Origin: Phlyctochytrium arcticum
Lineage: Eukaryota; Chytridiomycota; Chytridiomycetes; Chytridiales; Chytridiaceae
Direction of reading: 5' to 3'
Length of the DNA stretch: 64,000 bases
NCBI GenBank assembly: GCA_025602905.1
Contig: JAHLKI010000016.1
Location: 654,571 to 718,570, forward strand
Shown one piece after another: positions 12,540 through 23,239 of this stretch. The notes beneath the pieces were generated by a model, which saw only the letters and a list, made by a program, of their open reading frames with translations, did not search any database and was not told where the DNA came from. A program made the translations under genes and the position numbers. Position 1 is the first letter of the stretch; every line of letters begins with the position of its first letter.

Positions 12540-13690
12540 GGCTACTATGTGGGTAACTAGAGAGTGTAGAGCCTTGCTTTTACGGCCTTTGACAAGATGA
12601 TTGCTATATACTCGAGTAGGTCGATCTCGTTGAGGTGGTTCAATATGGGACGAAGCGGAGTTTCAGATTTCGCGAATGTAGTTGTAAAGGATTCTTTGAG
12701 CTACGGCGTTGGGGGAGTTGCTTGAACTTTTGGAACAGGGCCTTTGGGAGTCGTCTGCCCGGACTTTTGATATAGGTCTTCAACGTTAGAGTTCCAGCAA
12801 ATGGGTAAAAATGCCGGCCACCGTCGTCGTCGGCTGGAGACGGCTGGCTGCGGTATACTTGGGGTTTAGGGGTCCTTTCTTTACGGGTCTTGCGGCGAGG
12901 CAGGCGGCCGATGGGGCCTGATGTGTTTACTGCCGGAATCCAGCGCTGGCTGACGGACGTAAAACACTTGTTGCTGGTCGAATTCCAGATAAATCCTCTT
13001 GAATTCTGCTGCTGGCGAGGTTCAACCGGGCTTTGGGCAATTTTGCATCTGGTGGCGCGGCCCCGACGACCAGAAAACGCGTGGTCAGCATTGAGCTTCC
13101 TACCAGGACATAGATCGTGAGTAATACATTATATGAATCCCGGAAGTCAAATGCTTCTAGGGATCATAAAGAGCTTGAGTCAGGTTCTCAGGGCGTATCA
13201 TGTTTGTTTTATGTTTGTCTATGGAAGCTTTGGGCGGTAAATTATGGCCTAGAGGACCGCTTGATGACAGTTGAGGTGGGGCCGAGAAAGAATGTAAGAT
13301 AGATCCAATATAAGCAGTAAAAGACATCCCGATAGATGCATCAAAGCCTCTAAAGCTCGGAAACTGATTGCACATGGATCCTTCCTGTAATGTCAACTTG
13401 TGGACGAGAAGGTTGCATGTCTCAAATCATTCGCCAGAGAGCAAGGTGACCGGGTCTTTCTCCATCTCTAGTACAAGATCTTGCTCCCCACTTCCTGGGA
13501 CCTATCATACTTGGGGAGCATCAACGGCCAACGTTCCTACTCGAGTATGGCAGCTGTATGGCAGGACTCTCGGCATCCTCGTTGTCCATCCATAGGCGAA
13601 GCAGGCAGTCGGCGTCCTCTGCGAGTCGTAGATGCATAACCGTATCTGTAGCCCAGAAGATTCCTTCGACAATATAGCCCGTCCATCTCA
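12540..13690. other. Intergenic region without a recognisable gene
   Basis: About 1.15 kb upstream of the Boi/Pob1-like gene. Short ORFs on both strands lack domain similarity, and none pairs convincingly across introns. I see no simple repeats of note. Confidence 0.5.
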
Positions 13691-13714
13691 AGGAGATGCG
13701 GCTCAGATGCTCAG

Positions 13715-14100
13715 ATGCCAAAAAGGAAGGAAGCGGAGATGGAAAATACTTTTGAACCAGCGGCACAGCGATTCACCGGAATTTCACCTCACCGGCGCGC
13801 AGACTATTCTCAAACCTACGGTACTAATGCTCGACCTGGACTTATTACTGCATACGGTGTATGGGCCGACCTAACGGTGTGAGAGGGCTCGAGTACGGTG
13901 GAAGTACCACCGATACGCAACTTAACGCAAGGCAATTGCGAAACTGACGCTCGAGACGACCATGGACGCTAAACCCCCATCCTGCCGGAATCTTGTCTCC
14001 ATAGAGAACCCGCACAGGAAGCCATACATCCCTATCTTGTAATGTAGTGTCGGGACGGTCCAGTGCTGAGAGTATGGAACCCGTCCAGGTGAATCGGTAT
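13715..14100 (+). pseudogene. Decayed copy of the DUF1769 promoter and first exon
   Basis: This segment resembles the region upstream of and including exon 1 of the DUF1769 gene at 17000-17420. The last 75 bases align almost base for base (GAGAGTATGGAACCCGTCC and GGTGAATCGGTAT are shared with exon 1). The start codon is changed from ATG to ATA, and four extra bases after it break the frame. Further upstream a shared GGAAGCGGAGA block and a CAGCGGCACAGC/CAGTGGCACAGC block extend the match by several hundred bases with many substitutions. Similarity stops abruptly after CGGTAT. The rest of the gene is absent, so this is a partial, old duplication. Confidence 0.75.
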
Positions 14101-14429
14101 GGTTTCGAAAAACAAACGACTCTTCAGCTCAATTATTTGTTTGTGTGGATCGACTCAGCAGTCCTTCCTGGTCTTTCCCAGGGTTTCTCCGGACATCATC
14201 GACCATAAGATTGTTGTTGTTTTCGTCGCATCGTGGAAAGTATGTGAGTATAAAATCGTATCATGGAAAATGATGAACAATAATGCAGATAATTCAAAAA
14301 ATATTCACCGAACATATTGAAATTGCCCGCCCAATCGCTGTTGAGGTCAACTCTCGATAATGGAACTGATAAGGGGCGGGTCTGCAACAAGTCTCCCCAG
14401 AGTTGAAAATGATATTTTCTGGCAAGGAC

Positions 14430-15374
14430 ATGCTGGTGAAGACATGTTTTTGCCTTCTTCTTCTCGAATCAGTATACACAGCCCCGGCCTGTCATCCCGA
14501 TGCCCCCGAAACGACCAGCGTGCAGTATGTCAGCATGAATGGCTCAATTATTTCAATGGCGCGGGCCAGTTGCTACCATGATGTTGCTTTCTACTACAAC
14601 GATGCGTATCTGGCCCGTCCAAAACACCAACATGCTTGGCTGGAGCCTTGGGTCAGGCAAGCCGGGGGCTACATGCTCAAACACTTTGGAGGATGTGCTG
14701 TTCCCCGGATCAATACTGGCATGAGTGGTACCCGTTGCGAGAACTTTGGCGCTCCCAAGCCGTTGGTCCTCTTTCTGTTTTTGACCCCGGCCAACTTTCG
14801 CACTTGGTCTAATACGCGATATCATGAAATGGACGGCGGCAAACGAAACAGCATCAAATTTGAGTCAATTTTCTTCAACGACGATCAGATCAAGGATGTT
14901 CTTGGGCACGAAATGGGCGGTATTTCCGAGCTGATGACGCATGGGACATTCCATGAGTATGTGGGGACACTCGACTTGTGGAGCAAGGGGGGCGGATTCT
15001 CCCAATTTCCGATTTACGACTTTTTCCATCAATCTCGGGATTTCTCCTCTCGTGATCGGTGGTATAGTAAGCGAGGTTCAAATCTATGGTTCTTGTTTTT
15101 TCACGGGCTTTGGCTCGAAACTGGCCAGAATATCCACTTTCTGACCAAGTTCTGGAACAACTACTCGCTCCACTACCCAAAATCGTACAATTCGACCACC
15201 CAAGTATGGACTCAGGCTGGCAACATCAACATTGGGGAGGTGATCCATTTTATGAGTGCAGCCGTGGGCCGCAATTTGACAGCAACTGCATCGTCTCGAT
15301 TCACAACAAATTGGAAACCGGAAACCTATTTTGCCGCTGTAGCTGAATATCCAGCGTTAACTTACGTGTCGTAG
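14430..15374 (+). CDS. Secreted protein of unknown function with a HEMGG motif
   Basis: I chose the ATG at 14430 because the next residues form a classic signal peptide (MLVKTCFCLLLLESVYTAPA), with cleavage likely after the Ala run. An in-frame ATG at 14403 would add a short basic leader. The mature protein of about 295 aa has four Cys in its first 80 residues and several N-x-S/T sites. A DVLGHEMGG segment resembles the HExxH motif of gluzincin peptidases, but the second His is replaced by Gly. An Asp/Phe/His-rich segment (FPIYDFFHQSRDF) and a GEVIHFMSAAVG helix follow. M60-like or other secreted metallopeptidase ancestry is possible but unproven. The reading frame is uninterrupted. The position downstream of the duplicated DUF1769 promoter may bear on its expression. 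Confidence 0.65.
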   Translation: MLVKTCFCLLLLESVYTAPACHPDAPETTSVQYVSMNGSIISMARASCYHDVAFYYNDAYLARPKHQHAWLEPWVRQAGGYMLKHFGGCAVPRINTGMSGTRCENFGAPKPLVLFLFLTPANFRTWSNTRYHEMDGGKRNSIKFESIFFNDDQIKDVLGHEMGGISELMTHGTFHEYVGTLDLWSKGGGFSQFPIYDFFHQSRDFSSRDRWYSKRGSNLWFLFFHGLWLETGQNIHFLTKFWNNYSLHYPKSYNSTTQVWTQAGNINIGEVIHFMSAAVGRNLTATASSRFTTNWKPETYFAAVAEYPALTYVS

Positions 15375-17351
15375 TTTTCCCACCTTATAACTGTGTTCCG
15401 CATGATTTTCAATAGTCCTCCTGCGACCGAGTTAGATAAATACCCTAGAAGTGGAGTGGGAAAACTGTAGATTGCATATGCTGTATGTTTTGCGTGATGT
15501 GATGTTGCGGGGTAAAATGAAGCAGTAAAAGGATCCTTCACCATTTTATTTTTTTTGGCAAGAATCATAGTTTTGAACTCATTTTTGGTGTCCTTAACTG
15601 CCAACAGTCCGAGGGCACCGAGTATATCAATTGGGGTCTCTCCACAGGTCTCAGAGTCAATTGGGTCTCTCAGGTCTCAAAGTCAAACAGCCCTGTTTCG
15701 TAAAAACATCAACCCCGCTGCGGGGGATGCAACTTCGCATATATATATACCGCTCCGACCCTCTCATCCCCCGCATCAAATCGATTGGAACGACGCTGGA
15801 GGGTGTAGATCTGTGAGAAAAATCGCGTGCCGCAGCAACATGGCGGGTGCTGTAAAAGCAGCCTGTCCCTGCTGTTACTCCAACCATGCCCGACATGATG
15901 ATTCCCGGTATGTGAGAAGTGGATTCTTTGTGACAGGACCTGGACTTATGTATATACCTTTCGCACTATAGACATGCCCGATGTGGGGACCCTGACATTG
16001 TACACACCTAACCTCTCGGAGGCGGTCACCGCAGGACCCCCCGACACACCCAACCCCTCCGAGGCTACCGCCACGGGGCCCGACCCTCGGCCCACCCCCA
16101 CACCCCCCGGCCAACGCAAGCGGCGCAAGCGCAACCCCACCCACACCCCATCCTACCCCTCAACCACCACCGGCAGTCCGCGCCGCGTGGTGAATCTAGT
16201 AATCAATTTGTATATACTCCTTTGAAATAAAAACGATCGAAGAGCGATCCTCTGGCCCTCTTTGCCATTCAACTGTCATACTGTATCGGCTGATCATTGA
16301 GAAGGAAAGTTACAGTGTAAATTATTTGACATGCAGACTGAGGCAGCTCCAGGATCAATAAATGCGCTGAAGTTAGAAGTTTACAATGTATCATACAATA
16401 ACCTTTGCAGTATTCATTGCACCAAATATCGCCGCTCATTTCATGTGAATAAATGTTGTGGATGACAGCAGAACTTGGACAGACAGACTTATAGGAGAAT
16501 GCACACATGCGTTAGAACGCGTAACGCGTACAATATGCTATAGGCAACAGGGTATGAGTTCCCTTCTAGAAGGCCAACCCAGGCTGCCTTTTTAGATTTC
16601 ACGCAAAAGCACACAGGCTGAACCAAATGAATTCAAAAAAAATTGCATTGCCTGCGTTGGCGAACAACAAGGATGAAAGTTCCCACGACCCTATTACCAA
16701 CGCGCGATCTTGGCAGATTGTATATACTATCCAATCGGCTTCCAGCAAGATTCAGGACTCCAAGCCTACAATTGTATTGACAGTTCAAAAAGCTGTTACA
16801 CTCCAGGCTCACCACTCAGTTGATAGAGGTGGGAAGTACCATCCATGGAAGACAAATGGTCTTAATGTGGTAGTCAATCTTCATTTGCACCATGAAATCC
16901 CCAAGACATGCTGTTGGTGAGTTGCTCCAAAACAAGAGCAGTACTATTGGAAATGCTGTTGGAGATGATTCTGATATAACTTTACAAAACCCGTCAACCA
17001 ATGGAAGCGGAGACTGCCGGCTGGAATTTCGGCGCTGGAAAATTGAGTTTTGACCAGTGGCACAGCACCCTTTCACGTCACTGGCAACTTTGAAGTTTGG
17101 CGCGCCCTTGCGGCTCAGAATCGGCGAAATCTTGAAATCTTGCTTGGAAAATCTGTTGCATTTTACAGGTAGGTCGTTAATTTTAGGCGTAGCAACTATA
17201 TCTTTGACTGAATTTTGTATAAGGGCTCTAGTGTTGATACGCAAAGGCAACTGCTGAAACCGACGCGCGAAAGGACAACGTGCGGCGAAACCCTGGGGCG
17301 ACATCTTTCCTCATTCCATTGCAAAACCACACAAACACAGAGACAATAGCC
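15375..17351. other. Intergenic region
   Basis: About 2 kb between the secreted-protein gene and the DUF1769 gene. A short GGTCTC/AGGTCTCA-type repeat occurs near 15630-15690 and a C-rich Thr/Pro-coding stretch lies at 16000-16170. A possible mini-exon pair at 15840-15907 and 15972-16010 would encode only about 36 aa, and I do not call it. Positions 16990-17350 are the parent of the duplicated promoter segment found at 13.7-14.1 kb. Confidence 0.5.
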
Positions 17352-18476
17352 ATGCCTCCCTATCTGGTAGTGTCGGGAGGGTCCAGCGTCGAGAGTATGG
17401 AGCCCGTCCAGGTGAATCGGTATCCACTGTTTATCAACAATGACCATTTTGTAAGTTAAAATCTGGCATGAAATCCCACAACCATGAGAGACATCAAACT
17501 AAAATGAAACGGAACAAAATAGGAAGGACTATTGATTATTCGCCTCAAAGACTTTGACGAGTCCAAGCTCCCTCCCGCCCCTCATCTGCCATCGCACACC
17601 TACCTAAATGCCACCGAGTACTTTAAATCCAGGTCCCGGCAGTTTTCGTTCCAAGTCGAGGGCCAATTCAAACAACCCGTCAATGGCGACAACCTCTATT
17701 GGGACATTTCCTTTCCCGAGCCTTTGACGGGCCTGCCATTCTTTACTCCCATGGTCGTCAAGTTCCTGCAGTACCTGGATCCCGCCACGGAAATTGACTT
17801 TTACGCCAAAGAGCAGTATGTGCGGTCGTCGGTGCTGACCATGATGAATGCTATTGCGTGCTGGAAGCCTTTGCCGCTCAATTCGGAGGAGCAGGCGGTA
17901 GTGGACGAGCCCATTGAAGGCCAAGATTCGGCCGAAGTCAGCGATAGCGAGGACAATGGTGCCCCGACGAGTAATAATAATGGCGCCCAGCAGCAGTTGG
18001 ATTTGAGTGTCAATAGCCTCGACAGTGATCGTCACTCGATCGCATCGACCAACGGAAAGCCGGCCCCCGCCTATACGATTACGCGTAACGGCTCCCAGGA
18101 ACGGATCCTACAACCGGAAACCCTGCAGAACGGTGTAAGCGAGGACCTCGCACTCATGATTTCGTCCATGCGCCGGCTCTCCCACGGTCAAAAATCCGAC
18201 AATGAGCCCCCCCGCTCGGATGTCGCCAAACGGCGAAAGTTTTTCCTGGACCAGACCGCCCGGGCCCGCGTGGCTTTTCAGCCTGATTATGTCTATGCGT
18301 TTGAGAGTTTTAACCCGCACATGTGCTTCAAGGACTTTACGGCTAAGATACCCGGTTTCAACATTGATGTCAAGAAATATTTTCCAAGGCGGCGGATGGT
18401 GCGCGTGTCCATGTGCTCCAAGGACAAGTCGATTACTTACCTTACCTTTGACGTTGAGCTTGTAGATGAAAAGTAG
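17352..18476 (+). CDS. DUF1769 family protein
   Basis: This is a conserved fungal protein of unknown biochemical role, 350 aa. Exon 1 is 17352-17450 (MPPYLVVSGGSSVESMEPVQ and so on, 33 codons). Exon 2 is 17523-18476, joined in phase 0 across a 72-nt GTAAGT...TAG intron. The family hallmark appears in exon 2: RLKDFDESKLP, then a SRQFSFQVEGQFK strand, a WDISFPEPLTGLPFF motif and KFLQYLDPATEID. About residues 170-240 are a Ser/Asn/Glu-rich insert. The domain resumes with RRKFFLDQTARARVAFQPDY and ends with a RRMVRVSMCSKDKS strand, typical of the C-terminal half. Known members are largely uncharacterised, so no function is proposed. Confidence 0.9.
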
Positions 18477-18764
18477 TTGATTCTTTCCCCTTCCCTTTTA
18501 CTACTCTACTATAATACATATCTTTATCCCAAATCTGATCCCAAACAGGAATCTCAAATCCCAAGGCAAGTGGCTGTGTAATTCCAACACGTGACCGTAA
18601 CCCTCGCCCAGCGCTCCGGGCAGCGCCCCCAAGCGAAAGTTGCAGCAGGCATCCGCCAAAAGGTTCCTTCCCCACACACAACGGATCAGAGTGCATCGCT
18701 CCTTCGGGTTAAATCGCTTGCTTTGCAACAGAATCCATCCATCCATCTCAAAAACATATCAACC

Positions 18765-19379
18765 ATGTCCAACCTGTCTACCGCCGAGGCTGCCTGCGTT
18801 TACGCTGCCCTGATCCTTAACGACGACGGTGTCGAGATCACGGTATGTTATTTTTTTGGAATTGCGAACAGGGCCGAAGGGAATGATGGGTGTGGAAGAG
18901 TGGGATTGGGACTGGGATGGAGACGCTCAGGAGTGGAAGAGAGGAGCAAGATTTTTGGTGCTGGGTTGGAGAATGAGGAGATTCTTTTTGAGCCATTTCA
19001 GAGAATGCCCGCCATTTACAAACACTATCCTAACCTCCCCTTTATTTCCAAATAGGCCGAGAAGATCAACTCTCTCATTGCCGCCGCCGGTGTCGAGGTC
19101 GAGCCCATCTGGGCCACTCTCTTTGCCAAGGCTCTCGCCGGAAAGGACCTTAACGACTTCCTCTTCAACGTCGGATCTGCTGGCTCTGCCCCTGCTGCTG
19201 GTGGTGCCGAGGCGGCCGCTGGAGGTGCTGCCGCTGAGAAGAAGGAGGCCAAGAAGGAGGAGGCCAAGGAGGAGTCTGATGACGACATGGGATTCGGTAT
19301 GTGTTTATGATTTTCGATTTTGTTGATATGTGAATGGGAAGACTGATTGTTTTGTTTTTTTGTAGGACTCTTTGACTAA
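18765..19379 (+). CDS. RPP1: 60S acidic ribosomal protein P1
   Basis: Stalk protein of the large ribosomal subunit, which pairs with P2 on P0 and recruits translation factors. Three exons, 18765-18842, 19056-19296 and 19366-19379, encode 110 aa. The introns begin GTATGT and end TAG, and the last exon contributes only the terminal LFD. The N-terminal dimerisation domain starts [20 protein letters not shown] and continues after intron 1 with [20 protein letters not shown]. It is followed by an Ala/Gly hinge and a Lys/Glu tail ending [12 protein letters not shown], the signature C-terminus of P-proteins. The ISYAALIL-like opening and the WATLFAKAL motif mark it as P1 rather than P2. Early intron placement and a 3'-terminal micro-exon are common in ribosomal protein genes. 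Confidence 0.96.
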
Positions 19380-19482
19380 GTATTTGTTTCTGTACCTCCT
19401 TTGGCATAAATTCAATACACATTCGTTTCCGATCAACAACATTATCTATTTCATTTTTCTTCAGTTGTGAGCTTTGGATGGC

Positions 19483-20330
19483 TGTCCCTGTCCAGGCTGG
19501 TCCACGACGAACCGACTCTTCTCTTTTTTGCTGCGGGCGGTGGTTGAGGATCGTTTAATTTGGGGATGTGGGAGAATATTGGCTGAGCAGGACTTGCGTT
19601 ACGGGCGTGGGAAGAATTTTTGGTTGAGTATATAGCGGATACTTAGGGAAAGAGTATGTATTTCAGCATGTCTTTGCGTATAGCCCAAGTTTTGTAGATA
19701 GTTTACTGGTGATATTGCGATGTCCCTGTCCAGACTGGGACTCTTCTCTGCAAGTGGTGGTTGAGGATCGTTGAACTTATGACATGGGGGCTGAGCAGGA
19801 CTTACGTTACGGGCCGTGGGGAGAGGTTTTGGTTGAGCATATAGCGGATACTTAGGGAAAGAGTATGTATTTCAGCATGTCTTTGCGTATATCCCAAGTT
19901 TTGTAGATGGTTTACTGGTGATTGTTGCGATGTCCCTGTCCAGACTGGCCGACTCTTCTCTGCAGGCGGTGGTTGAGGATCGTTTGATCTTGGCACGGGG
20001 GCTGGGCAGGACTTACGTTATGGGCGTGGGGAGGTTTTGGGTGACCATATAGCGGATACTTAGGGAAAGAGTATGTATTTCAGCATGTCTTTGCGTATAG
20101 CCCAAGTTTTGTAGATAGTTTACTGGTGATATTGCGATGTCCCTGTCCAGACTGGGACTCTTCTCTGCAAGTGGTGGTTGAGGATCGTTGAACTTATGAC
20201 ATGGGGGCTGAGCAGGACTTACGTTACGGGCCGTGGGGAGAGGTTTTGGTTGAGCATATAGCGGATACTTAGGGAAAGAGTATTTATTTCAGCATATTTG
20301 CGTATATCCCAAGTTTTGTAGATGGTTGAC
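19483..20330 (+). repeat. Tandem repeat, four units of about 207-238 bp
   Basis: The phrase TGTCCCTGTCCAG recurs at 19483, 19721, 19931 and 20138. Each time it is followed by a GTGGTTGAGGATCGTT segment (GCGGTGG in some units), an AGCAGGACTTACGTTA segment, and AGCGGATACTTAGGGAAAGA with CCCAAGTTTTGTAGATRG. Units differ by substitutions and small indels; units 2 and 4 are the most alike. The block starts about 100 bp downstream of the P1 gene. There is no coding potential. Confidence 0.9.
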
Positions 20331-21244
20331 TAGTCCTTCAGTGTCGGGGGAGCTTTTGTCCCACCGCACCCAACTGCTGCATCATTTACTTTTGGGCCAA
20401 TTGCCAAAAGTTCCTGTTTGTTCACTGAAGAATTAGATGGAGGAAAGCCAAAAATAAAAAAAAATCGCACAACCACATGCCCATTCTTTTTTTTGTTGTC
20501 TCTTGGGTGAGAAAGTGTATGAGAATGTCTCTCCCCCTGTATAGCCAAAATATTGATCGACTCCATTATGATGGCAAAACTTCCTTTCTTTCTATATAAG
20601 CTTGTATTGTCCCCCCCCCCCCCCCCCCCCTAATACCATTTTCTTATTTGTTTTTTTTTTTCCATATTGTTTTTTCCCGCAACAAAAGGTTCTTTTTGGC
20701 ATCATCTAACCCCCACCAAACTTTTTCCGTTCTGATAAAGTCTTGGTTTTTTTTTGGGGGGGGAGCGTGGGAGAAAATACACTTTTTGTATCCGAATTGA
20801 AATGATTGGGATATCGATTTCTGGTACAAACCACAGAGATGTTTTTTTGTTTTTTTTTTTTTGGTTGATAATGCACAGTGAGTATAAATCTATCTGTTTT
20901 GAATTGTTGGATGTAATGTATGTGTTCTTTGTCCTCAGTTTGACCGAGTTCTTTATCTCGCACTCTTTCTTTTTTTTTTTTTGTTCCATATATCAAAAAC
21001 TCCGAATCATATAGAATCGGATTCTTGGCATATGCGGGATATCCCTACCCGCAAAAAAGGGGTAGCCTCTCTCTTTATGATGAGCGTGAGAACAAAAATA
21101 AAAAAAATAAATGGGTGCGGAGTTTACGAGGTTTGATAAAGGACGGTCGATATACCAAAACGCAGAATATGTGTCATGTATAAAGGGTTAAAAAATGCAA
21201 AATTTGTGTGTAATGATATAAATATAGTGTCTATATCTACATCC
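20331..21244. other. Low-complexity intergenic DNA with homopolymer runs
   Basis: Contains a run of 20 C at 20611-20630 and several T runs of 9-13 around 20650-20980. It lies 3' of both the P1 gene side and the minus-strand 664-aa gene. I find no gene. Base counts in the homopolymers may be affected by sequencing error. Confidence 0.6.
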
Positions 21245-23239
21245 CTACGACTTTTTATCTTCACTTGACGTCTCGGTCGTATCTGTTAATGGACTCGGTG
21301 ACGACGCCGACGGTACTGGATCCTGTGGGCGGGGTGGAGAAACAACGACTTCCATGAAGGAGGGGGGTGAGATGGGGGATGATGGTGTTGATGAGGATGT
21401 AGTTGTTGTTGTTGTTGTTGTTGTTGTAGTTGTTGTGGTTGTCGAGTCCCGTTTTAGGGGTGGAGAGGGTGGTGGGTCTTTGTGCCGGGGGAGACGAGAC
21501 ATTACCGCGTTGTCGTCGTCGGCGTCAGATACAGTGGAGGGCGTCCCCTCCACCTCCTCCAAGTGATGAAGAAGAGGAGGAGGAGCCGAATCTTCTTCTT
21601 CTTCTTCTTCATCAGGCGTCGGATCCGTATCCGTGGTAGTCCCCGCCATCCCATTCGGAATCCGGGGAGGACTGTTCGTCGTGATCAATCCCTCTCCCGT
21701 CGTCAAACTCTGCGACGACGACGAATTGGAATTGGTAAAAGGCCGGTAAAAGTAATCCCGTTCTTCCCTCTGTGCAGTCGTAAAGGGCGATTTACGCGGG
21801 CGACGAAGGGATGGTTGAGTTTTACGGGAGGGAATGATGTTGGGTGTGGGTGTGGATTGTCGAGTCGTTTCCATATCCTCAGGTTTCTGTTTATTGGCCC
21901 CCAAAGAAATAGAAGAAGAAGAAGAAATCTCTACTTCCATCCGCCTATGAGCCCGCGTAAGTCGTTCCTCCAGTATCGAGCGTCTAGCACACGCAGATGA
22001 ATTCAGGCGGTCCGCTTCCCTCTCCAACCGTGCAGCCGCATCTCGTAATGCAGTCAATCGCCACTCGGTCGGATCGGAAATACCATCAGAAGGTGCGGGC
22101 ACGGCTTGCACCCGCATGCGTTCAAGGAGGTGAGCGTTTGTCCAGGCCTGCCGGTTTTTTTCGTTGGTGAGGACAGAGAGGATGTAGGCTAGGGCGGTTG
22201 GGGTGGGTGGGGGGTGTTGGGAAGGGGGTTGAGGGGGTTGAGTGGGTTTGGACGGGGGGTGGTGGGAGTGTTGGTAGTGGGGGTGCGAGGATTGGTATTG
22301 TTGGGGTGGGTACATGTATGGATAGATTGGGTGATGGTGATGGGGGTGGAAGGTATGTGCTGTCGGATGTGCTGGTGCTGCCCCATTATGTTGTTGTTGT
22401 TGTTGCGACGTAGTAGGCGGCGGCGGTGGGGGTGGTGGTGGTGGTGGTGGTGGTGGTGGTGGTGGTGGTGGTCGTCCCTGCTGCTGCTGCGCCATCCGGT
22501 CAGTATTCCCACTACTACTACTACTGACATCTGGGACATGATCAAACGGCGTAGGAGCTGAAGCAGACCGGCCGGGGTAATACGGCTGTCCGTACCCTGA
22601 AATCGTCACTGGAGTATGGGATGAGGAGACCCGGTAGGTCCCGCCACCGCCCGCGTAAGCTGCCGAGTAGTGCCGGGGTGAGGGGTGGTTGGTTAGCCAT
22701 GTGGGTGAAGATTGTGTTTGTTGTATTGGGGGTGGGGGTTGTTGGTACACTTGTGAGAAGGGGTAGGGGCGGGGGAACCCTTGATGCTGCTGCTGCTGAT
22801 GTGGTAAGGGTTGATGTGAGACTTTACCAGGTTGCACAGCAGCAGCATTATACTCGGTAGGGTGTTGGAACCCGTCAAATTCTTGTGACTGTTGTTGAGA
22901 CTGTTGTTGTTGTTGTTCTTGTTGACGACGGTACTCGGGAAACCAATGTTCAGTATTGTTGGAGAGTCCTTGTATACTTGGTTGGGTCAGATGTCCTCCA
23001 CCACCCCCAAACGCGTTCATCGCGGTACTATTACTCCCATTAGGAGTCGAGTAGATGGGTTGTTGAGGACTACCACCAACGACAGCCGCAAGCCCTGCGG
23101 CGGCCGCAAACCCGGCAGCAGCAGCCTCGACAGCCGCGACTTCGACCATGGACGCGGCAGCCGCCAGATCCTGACCACACGGGGGGGCAGTTAATGTTTC
23201 TGATTGTGTTTGTGATGTACTAGAGGGGATAAACGACAT
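21245..23239 (-). CDS. Low-complexity Gln/Pro/His/Thr-rich 664-aa protein
   Basis: I do not recognise the family. The frame is open to 23542, but I start at the ATG at 23239 (MSFIPSSTSQTQ) because its CAACCATG context is better and the upstream codons look like 5' leader. The protein is Ala-rich near residues 25-65, then Gln-rich, with a long polyproline run (about 22450-22470), poly-His and poly-Gln tracts and a poly-Thr run near the C-terminus. One ordinary segment stands out: ALAYILSVLTNEKNRQAWTN, followed by a helical stretch with LRDAAARLEREADRLN and EERLTRAHRRMEVEI. It is a likely small helical domain and the only good handle for homology searches. The composition suggests a transcriptional co-regulator or RNA-binding scaffold, which is inference only. 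Confidence 0.65.
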   Translation of the reverse strand: MSFIPSSTSQTQSETLTAPPCGQDLAAAASMVEVAAVEAAAAGFAAAAGLAAVVGGSPQQPIYSTPNGSNSTAMNAFGGGGGHLTQPSIQGLSNNTEHWFPEYRRQQEQQQQQSQQQSQEFDGFQHPTEYNAAAVQPGKVSHQPLPHQQQQHQGFPRPYPFSQVYQQPPPPIQQTQSSPTWLTNHPSPRHYSAAYAGGGGTYRVSSSHTPVTISGYGQPYYPGRSASAPTPFDHVPDVSSSSSGNTDRMAQQQQGRPPPPPPPPPPPPPPPPPPPTTSQQQQQHNGAAPAHPTAHTFHPHHHHPIYPYMYPPQQYQSSHPHYQHSHHPPSKPTQPPQPPSQHPPPTPTALAYILSVLTNEKNRQAWTNAHLLERMRVQAVPAPSDGISDPTEWRLTALRDAAARLEREADRLNSSACARRSILEERLTRAHRRMEVEISSSSSISLGANKQKPEDMETTRQSTPTPNIIPSRKTQPSLRRPRKSPFTTAQREERDYFYRPFTNSNSSSSQSLTTGEGLITTNSPPRIPNGMAGTTTDTDPTPDEEEEEEDSAPPPLLHHLEEVEGTPSTVSDADDDNAVMSRLPRHKDPPPSPPLKRDSTTTTTTTTTTTTTTTSSSTPSSPISPPSFMEVVVSPPRPQDPVPSASSPSPLTDTTETSSEDKKS

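Noticed and set aside
15840..16010. Possible two-exon mini-gene with a CPCCYSNHARH segment
   Set aside because: The spliced product would be only about 36 aa, and alternative frames give low-complexity Thr/Pro sequence. Evidence is too thin for a gene call.
20611..20630. C homopolymer as a functional element
   Set aside because: Runs of this type are common in low-complexity spacers, and the length is uncertain in sequencing.
22198..22561. Plus-strand ORFs rich in Val, Gly and Trp
   Set aside because: They are antisense shadows of the CAC/CCA triplet tracts in the minus-strand low-complexity gene.
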